NCBI GenBank assembly: GCA_937921775.1
Contig: CAKZUK010000041.1
Span: 1 to 39,244 of the forward strand
DNA length: 39,244 nucleotides
Reading direction: 5' to 3'
From: an uncultured Saprospiraceae bacterium
GTDB lineage: Bacteria > Bacteroidota > Bacteroidia > Chitinophagales > Saprospiraceae
Shown here: one piece after another, positions 34,465 through 39,244 of the stretch
How positions within the stretch are numbered: position 1 is the first letter of the stretch
Layout of the letters: each line of letters begins with the position of its first letter
Notes under the pieces: generated by a model
Database searches by the model: none
What the model was told of the DNA's origin: nothing
Seen by the model: only the letters and a program-made list of their open reading frames with translations
Program-made: the position numbers and the translations under genes

Positions 34465-35137
34465 AAACCTTAAAAATTTTTTAGGTCGACCAATTTTATC
34501 TTATTCAATTAAAGCGGCTATACAATCAGGCCTATTTGATGAAGTAATGGTGTCAACAGATGATATTGAAATTGCAGATTTAGCTCAGTATTACGGGGCA
34601 TCTGTTCCTTTTATGAGAAGTGAAGAAAATGCTTCAGATCATGCAACCACTGTAGATGCCTTACTCGAAGTTTTAAAAGAGTATCAAAAGAAAGGAATTG
34701 CTTTTAGTCAGGCTTGTTGTGTTTATCCAACGGCCCCGTTATTGTCCCCTTACCAACTACACAAGGCATACAAGAAAATGGAGAACAATAACTTTGATAC
34801 AGTGATTCCTGTTACGGAGTTTAGTTATCCGATTAATCGGGCATTAAAAATTGAAGAGGGAGGACGATTAGAGATGATTGACAAAGAAAACATAAATGCG
34901 CGGAGCCAGGATTTACCAAAGGCTTATCACGATGCCGGACAGTTTTACTGGTTCAATGTAAAGCAACTTGAGAAAAATAAAACCTTGTTTACCAACAATA
35001 GTGGAACCTTGGTCTTAGAAAATTCGGAAGTACAAGACATAGATACCATGCAGGATTGGAAAATGGCAGAACTGAAATTTAAATTATTAAATCAATTCCA
35101 TGAAGACGAAAATTTATTTCCGAGTAGATGCGCTTAA
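34409..35137 (+). CDS. pseF: Pseudaminic acid cytidylyltransferase
   Basis: The 242-aa enzyme activates pseudaminic acid with CTP to CMP-Pse. It starts RKLAIIPARGGSKRISRKN, the nucleotide-binding signature of CMP-sialic acid synthetase-type enzymes, continues with STDDIEIADLAQYYGA and YPTAPLLSPYQL, and has the PseF-typical YHDAGQFYWFN near residue 172. The ATG at 34409 lies inside pseC but is required by this N-terminal motif. The 3' end overlaps pseGH by 38 bases. Length is normal for PseF. NeuA is the alternative, but YPINRALK and the Pse context favour PseF. Confidence 0.92.
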   Translation: MRKLAIIPARGGSKRISRKNLKNFLGRPILSYSIKAAIQSGLFDEVMVSTDDIEIADLAQYYGASVPFMRSEENASDHATTVDALLEVLKEYQKKGIAFSQACCVYPTAPLLSPYQLHKAYKKMENNNFDTVIPVTEFSYPINRALKIEEGGRLEMIDKENINARSQDLPKAYHDAGQFYWFNVKQLEKNKTLFTNNSGTLVLENSEVQDIDTMQDWKMAELKFKLLNQFHEDENLFPSRCA

Positions 35138-36542
35138 AGGTTTTGGTCAGGGACATTTAGTGAGGTGTTTGGCTTTAGCCGAAATGTTGAAAACAAACTT
35201 TGATTGCGTGTTTCTAGCTAAAATTGATGTTGCTGCTATTGCAAAAAGCATAGATCAAAAAGGCTTTTCGCGAATTGAAGTACCAAGCAACTATTTGAAT
35301 ATTGACGAAGCTGAATGGATAAAAAATAATTATCTGACAGGAGAAGAGATACTAGTTTTAGATGCTTATTATTTTCGTACTGATTACCAGGAGGTCGTTC
35401 GCTCAGGAGCAGGGAAATTAGTTTGCATCGATGATATTCACGATACACATTTTTTAGCAGACGCAATTATCAATCATGGTGGAGGTATCCAGCCAGAAGA
35501 TTATCACTGCGAAAAACGAACTAAACTATGCTTAGGACTTGATTACTTAATCTTACGAAAAGCTTTTTTTGAGTCATCACAAAGGTTAAATACGAATCCG
35601 CAAATAAACACAATATTAATTTGCCTTGGTGGAGAAGATCCGAAGAATGACACTTTGAGTGTTTTAGCTCAATGTGAAAACGTAGCTGGAATAAAAAGCT
35701 GTAAAGTTGTACTAGGTTCGGCTTACAGACATGAGGATGCACTCGATACTTTTCGGCAAGAAAGTTCTTTGAATATTGAGATATTCCGAAATTTGTCAGC
35801 AGTTTCGATGGCCTCGCTAATGCAGGCTTGCGATACTGCAATCTGTCCACCCAGCACAGTTGCCTTGGAATACCTTTCGATAGGAGGCAATTTGTTTTTG
35901 CACCAAACGGCAAATAATCAACAGTACCTTCAGGCATTTCTACTGAATGAAGGTTTGGCTTTTTCTGCAAAAGAAATCGGCCAAATACCTTTAGCAGATT
36001 TGTTTTCCGCAAGGAATAAACAAAGAAATGCAATTGATGGAGAAAGCCCCTCCAGATTGCTTCGCGTATTTCAAAAGCTTGAGTTAGAACTGAATACCCA
36101 ATTCAGATTAGCAACAATGAAGGACGTGCAACTATACTTTGATTGGGCCAACGACAAAAATACCAGACAACAATCATTTAGCTCCGAACCTATTCCTTTT
36201 CAAGAACATTCCGAATGGTTTGTAGGAAAAATGAATAATGGAAAATGTAGACTCTATGTAATGGAATACAAAGGAGTTTCTGTCGGACAAATTCGATTTG
36301 ATATAGAAGATAACAAGGCGAAGATTAGTTATTCTCTGGATGCCAATTATCGAGGAAAAGGACTCGGGCGCTTCTTGCTCAAAGGCGGTATGAAAAAAGT
36401 AAAAGAAGATCTGCCAGCAGTAGAACAAATAATCGGTTATGTAAAATCGGACAATCATGCTTCCGTCTATGTCTTTCAAAAACTAAATTTTGTCAAAAAC
36501 GAAAACGCTAAGTCTAACTTTGAATTTTCGCAAGCAGTGTAA
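35100..36542 (+). CDS. PseG-PseH fusion: UDP-sugar hydrolase and N-acetyltransferase of pseudaminate synthesis
   Basis: The protein is 480 aa with two domains. Residues about 1-320 are PseG, a GT-B-like hydrolase that releases UDP from the diacetamido sugar: FRVDALKGFGQGHLVRCLAL carries the catalytic histidine (His19), then VLDAYYFRTDYQ, INHGGGIQPEDY, ILICLGGEDPKND and TAICPPSTVALEYLSIG follow. Residues about 334-475 are a GNAT N-acetyltransferase of PseH type, with the acetyl-CoA loop RGKGLG at 418-423 and SDNHASVYVFQKLNF near the end. PseH acetylates the 4-amino group made by PseC, and PseG acts next, so the fusion joins two consecutive steps in reverse order along the chain. The gene overlaps pseF by 38 bases. 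Two separate genes are more common. Confidence 0.9.
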   Translation: MKTKIYFRVDALKGFGQGHLVRCLALAEMLKTNFDCVFLAKIDVAAIAKSIDQKGFSRIEVPSNYLNIDEAEWIKNNYLTGEEILVLDAYYFRTDYQEVVRSGAGKLVCIDDIHDTHFLADAIINHGGGIQPEDYHCEKRTKLCLGLDYLILRKAFFESSQRLNTNPQINTILICLGGEDPKNDTLSVLAQCENVAGIKSCKVVLGSAYRHEDALDTFRQESSLNIEIFRNLSAVSMASLMQACDTAICPPSTVALEYLSIGGNLFLHQTANNQQYLQAFLLNEGLAFSAKEIGQIPLADLFSARNKQRNAIDGESPSRLLRVFQKLELELNTQFRLATMKDVQLYFDWANDKNTRQQSFSSEPIPFQEHSEWFVGKMNNGKCRLYVMEYKGVSVGQIRFDIEDNKAKISYSLDANYRGKGLGRFLLKGGMKKVKEDLPAVEQIIGYVKSDNHASVYVFQKLNFVKNENAKSNFEFSQAV

Positions 36543-36577
36543 ATACCTGCTGTTTTAAAATACAAATTGTTCAGACG

Positions 36578-36755
36578 GAAGAGCTAAGTAATGTACAGAA
36601 ATTGTGTTTACATTAGATTGAGATGAGTTTTTGTTTCAGGCGACTTAAATTTTTTCGGTGTAGCCGTAGCTACAGCTAAAAAATTTAAGGAAGTATGAGA
36701 CTAAAAATCGCTCCATCTAATAGTAAATTTAATTCTACACATTACTTAAGTTCCT
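36578..36755. repeat. Large near-palindromic element between pseGH and pseI
   Basis: The two halves (36578-36665 and 36670-36755) are imperfect inverted copies over nearly 90 bases around the loop CGTA. The innermost 21 bases (CTTAAATTTTTT through GTAGC against its mirror) differ at two positions. Outer blocks TAAGTAATGT and TTAGAT occur in both arms. As RNA it would form one long hairpin. No open frame and no clear target-site duplication is seen. It fills most of the 300-base gap in an otherwise overlapping operon and may be a MITE-like insertion or an RNA processing or attenuation structure. Confidence 0.75.
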
Positions 36756-36842
36756 TATAGCATAAAGGGAGATATTCGAAACTCGAAGAAGAGAGCGACT
36801 TCAGTCTGAAATTTATACATAAATCACTAAATAAAATTAATA

Positions 36843-37886
36843 ATGAAAAATATACAAATAGGAAATCGACTAATAGGAGCAGATCAAAAGCCATTTGTCA
36901 TTGCAGAAATGTCTGGCAATCACAATCAATCACTTGATCGGGCTTTAGCTATCGTGGATGCAGCAGCTGATGCTGGGGCTGATGCTATCAAGTTGCAAAC
37001 TTATACTGCGGAAACAATGACAATCCGTGGAGCACTAACGATTGAAGATGATCAATCCTTATGGAAAGGGGAGGAGCTTTTTGATCTATACAAAAAAGCC
37101 TACACGCCTTGGGAATGGCATCAGGCTATTTTCAATCGAGCGGCAGAAAGAGGAATGTTAGGATTTAGTTCACCTTTTGATGCAACAGCAGTTGATTTTC
37201 TGGAAACGCTAGATGTTCCAGCTTATAAAGTCGCTTCTTTTGAAAACACAGATCACCCACTTTTGATTAAAATAGCTCAAACAGGAAAGCCAGTCATTAT
37301 GTCTACAGGTGTGAGTAGCATCAGTGATATCGACGAATCAGTTAGATTGCTTCGTGCAAATGGTTGCAAAGATTTAGTGCTGCTAAAATGTACCAGTACT
37401 TATCCTGCGACACCAGCAACTTCTAACATTCTAACAGTACCGCATTTGAATCAATTGTTTGATGATATTTTAGTTGGAATTTCTGATCACACCATGGGTA
37501 TTGGTGTTCCCGTAGCCGCAGTTGCCTTAGGCGCAACCGTTATCGAAAAACATTTTACGCTAAGTAGAGCAGATGGGGGAGTGGATTCCGCTTTTTCACT
37601 AGAGCCAGCTGAACTGAAAAGCCTCTGTATTGAGAGCGAACGAGCAGCATTGGCATTGGGAAAAATTTCCTACGGTGTTCAAAAGTCAGAAGAGAACAGC
37701 AAACAATTCAAGCGATCGATATATGTAACGAAAAACGTTGCAGTAGGGGAGCCTTTGACAGAAGAAAATACTCGAATTATCCGTCCAGGATTTGGCTTAG
37801 AGCCAAAACATTACAATAAAATATTGGGTAGAACAGCCCGTGAGGCCATCACTGCTGGTACTCCCCTTGATTGGGCAGCTATCTAA
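36843..37886 (+). CDS. pseI: Pseudaminic acid synthase
   Basis: The 347-aa NeuB-family enzyme condenses the PseG product with phosphoenolpyruvate to give pseudaminic acid. The N-terminal TIM barrel shows FVIAEMSGNHNQSLDRAL (18-35), ADAIKLQTYTAETMT (46-60), the PAYKVASFE segment, VIMSTGVSS, LLKCTSTYPA and GISDHTMGIGVPVAAVALGA. A C-terminal SAF/antifreeze-like domain (about 285-347) starts FKRSIYVTKNVAVGEPLT. The MSGNHN form (in place of GxNHNG of many NeuB) and full Pse context favour PseI over sialic acid synthase. It follows the palindromic element after a 300-base gap in the operon direction. No clear -7 element is seen, so it may depend on read-through. Confidence 0.92.
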   Translation: MKNIQIGNRLIGADQKPFVIAEMSGNHNQSLDRALAIVDAAADAGADAIKLQTYTAETMTIRGALTIEDDQSLWKGEELFDLYKKAYTPWEWHQAIFNRAAERGMLGFSSPFDATAVDFLETLDVPAYKVASFENTDHPLLIKIAQTGKPVIMSTGVSSISDIDESVRLLRANGCKDLVLLKCTSTYPATPATSNILTVPHLNQLFDDILVGISDHTMGIGVPVAAVALGATVIEKHFTLSRADGGVDSAFSLEPAELKSLCIESERAALALGKISYGVQKSEENSKQFKRSIYVTKNVAVGEPLTEENTRIIRPGFGLEPKHYNKILGRTAREAITAGTPLDWAAI

Positions 37887-38040
37887 GCACGAACTAAATT
37901 TTCCGCTATAAAATACGATTCCTGACATTGCAAAACAAAACGGTATTTGACCCAACTTTAAGAGGCTTTTACCGTAACCTAATTAACAGCGCTTTTCAAG
38001 CAGGTTAATTATTTAATAAATAAACACAAATTTTCAAGCA

Positions 38041-38580
38041 ATGAAAGGAATCGTTTTTACAGAATTTTTGGAAATGGTGGAAAAAAGCCACGGCTATGAG
38101 CTAGTTGATGACTTATTAAATACCACCGAACTCGCTTCAGGCGGAGTCTATACCGCTATAGGTACCTACCCTCACCATGAGATGGTGCAATTACTAACAG
38201 GACTAGGTGCAAAGACAGATACGCCTGTACCGGTTTTGTTAAAAGGTTTCGGACATTATCTGTTTGGAACTTTCAAAACAAATTATCCTACCTTTTTTGA
38301 ATCTGCTGCTAATGCTTTTGATTTTCTGGAATCAATAGAACGATATATTCACGTTGAAGTGCAAAAGCTTTATCCGGATGCAGAATTACCTAAGTTTCAA
38401 ACCCAAATGCTAGATGAGAATACCTTGGAGATGATCTATCTTTCTGATCGAAGAATGGCAGATTTTGCTGAAGGTTTAATTGAAAAAACAGTAGAGCACT
38501 ATCAGGAAGATTGTACGATCACTAAAGAAGTAATCGAAACTTCTGGTAAAAAAGTTAAATTCATAATCACAAAGGTATAG
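38041..38580 (+). CDS. H-NOX heme nitric-oxide/oxygen-binding sensor
   Basis: The 179-aa cytosolic heme protein matches the H-NOX (HNOB) family in full length. It begins [19 protein letters not shown] and has [16 protein letters not shown]; the heme-ligating histidine is His104 in [17 protein letters not shown]; and the heme-propionate motif Y-x-S-x-R is YLSDR (133-137). The residue five after that Arg, where the oxygen-binding Thermoanaerobacter protein has a tyrosine (Tyr140, from memory), is Phe142 here, which would favour NO selectivity over O2. The gene ends 4 bases before a histidine kinase gene, the usual partner: NO-bound H-NOX commonly inhibits its kinase. It starts 154 bases after pseI, with no clear terminator between. 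Confidence 0.93.
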   Translation: MKGIVFTEFLEMVEKSHGYELVDDLLNTTELASGGVYTAIGTYPHHEMVQLLTGLGAKTDTPVPVLLKGFGHYLFGTFKTNYPTFFESAANAFDFLESIERYIHVEVQKLYPDAELPKFQTQMLDENTLEMIYLSDRRMADFAEGLIEKTVEHYQEDCTITKEVIETSGKKVKFIITKV

Positions 38581-38584
38581 GACT

Positions 38585-39244
38585 ATGGATGAATTAGCCA
38601 TCCTAAAACGAAAATTGGAACGGGAAAAACTTGCGCGAAAACAAGCGGAGTCTATCCTTGAAGAAAAAGCCCTCCAGCTTCATACATTAAATGAAGAACT
38701 GGAACTCAAGATTATTGAACGTACGGAAGAACTTCGGATCAGTGAAGAGAAGTATAGAGGTATTATTGAGAACATGGAATTGGGCTTATTGGAAGTTGAT
38801 AACAATCACAATATTGTCAAAGCATACAACTGGTTTTGTGATATGACTGGCTATACCGAAGAGGAGTTGATTGGCAAAAATGCAGTTGATTGTTTAATGG
38901 CTGATTCCAGTGAATTGAAGCAGTTAGAACAGGAGCAAACCAAACGCCAAAGAGGGCAAGCCGGTGTCTACGAGATGCAAATAAAGCATAAAGAAGGCCA
39001 CAATATATGGGTTTTGATTAGTGGTAGTCCGGTAGTTGATATTAATGGAATCGTGACCGGATCAGTAGGTATACATTATGATATAAGCAGCCAAAAAGAA
39101 TTGGAGCGTGAGTTAATTGAAGCAAAGAAAACAGCGGAGTATGCCCAAGAGGCGGAGAAGCAATTTCTTGCAAAAATGAGTCATGAAATCCGAACACCAC
39201 TCAACGCAATTATCGGTATGTCTTATCTTCTTACTGATACCAAT
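38585..39244 (+). CDS. PAS-domain histidine kinase, H-NOX partner, 3'-truncated by window edge
   Basis: The frame starts at the ATG at 38585, four bases after the H-NOX stop, and is open to the right edge (220 codons seen). A coiled-coil N-terminus (about 4-50, with [16 protein letters not shown]) leads to a PAS domain (about 52-165; [42 protein letters not shown]). A second helix then reaches the dimerisation/phosphoacceptor domain [18 protein letters not shown] with phospho-accepting His200. No transmembrane helix is present, so it is soluble, as expected for a kinase regulated by cytosolic H-NOX. The HEIRTPLN form is typical of hybrid kinases, so receiver domains may follow beyond the window. 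Confidence 0.92.
   Translation, partial: MDELAILKRKLEREKLARKQAESILEEKALQLHTLNEELELKIIERTEELRISEEKYRGIIENMELGLLEVDNNHNIVKAYNWFCDMTGYTEEELIGKNAVDCLMADSSELKQLEQEQTKRQRGQAGVYEMQIKHKEGHNIWVLISGSPVVDINGIVTGSVGIHYDISSQKELERELIEAKKTAEYAQEAEKQFLAKMSHEIRTPLNAIIGMSYLLTDTN

Overview
The window looks like a chromosomal segment of a Bacteroidota bacterium, possibly a Saprospiria-like marine or aquatic lineage (the class-level guess is weak). The evidence is as follows. Several secreted proteins end in type IX secretion (T9SS) sorting domains of type A or type B. Start codons are preceded by A-rich leaders instead of Shine-Dalgarno sites. Many upstream regions carry the Bacteroidota -7 promoter element TAnnTTTG. 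The base composition is AT-rich. No rRNA, tRNA, CRISPR array, transposase or phage gene was seen.

Left part (1-13.5 kb): a 3'-truncated mtnA (methionine salvage) on the minus strand, then a set of mostly unlinked envelope and secreted-protein genes. These are a 1067-aa secreted protein with five PPC-like repeats, a GEVED-like domain and a T9SS type A tail; a membrane-anchored coiled-coil protein; an OmpA-family lipoprotein; a small T9SS type A protein; a VIT-vWA protein with an AgmX/TonB-like C-terminal domain; and a membrane-anchored protein with a possible caspase-like (clan CD) His/Cys pair. A small unknown protein follows.

Middle (13.6-20.5 kb): a minus-strand group of surface-polysaccharide genes (a GT4 glycosyltransferase, an asparagine-synthetase-like protein lacking the glutaminase cysteine, and a flippase), a DASS/SLC13 transporter, and a divergent SH3-domain exported protein.

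Right part (20.7-37.9 kb): a plus-strand exopolysaccharide/glycan cluster. It holds a WecA-like initiating transferase, a DUF1972-type glycosyltransferase, an LRR protein with a T9SS type B tail, a Wzz-like chain-length protein, a hexapeptide acyltransferase, a flippase, a capsule-synthesis-like protein, a Wzy-like polymerase and a GT4 glycosyltransferase. All six activities needed for CMP-pseudaminic acid follow (PseB, PseC, PseF, a PseG-PseH fusion, PseI). The right edge holds an H-NOX nitric-oxide sensor directly followed by a PAS histidine kinase that runs off the window.

The most interesting observation is regulatory. Four promoters of the right-hand glycan cluster (before wecA-like, DUF1972 GT, acyltransferase and pseB) each carry two CCAAAAACCGAAA-like half-sites exactly 21 bp apart, with a TAnnTT(T)G -7 element starting 40-41 bp after the start of the second half-site and no visible -33 TTTG. 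This looks like a dedicated activator regulon for surface glycan synthesis. The spacing would suit a tandem-site binder such as a LytTR-type regulator, but no regulator of this kind is encoded in the window. A second notable structure is a ~178-bp near-palindromic element between pseGH and pseI.
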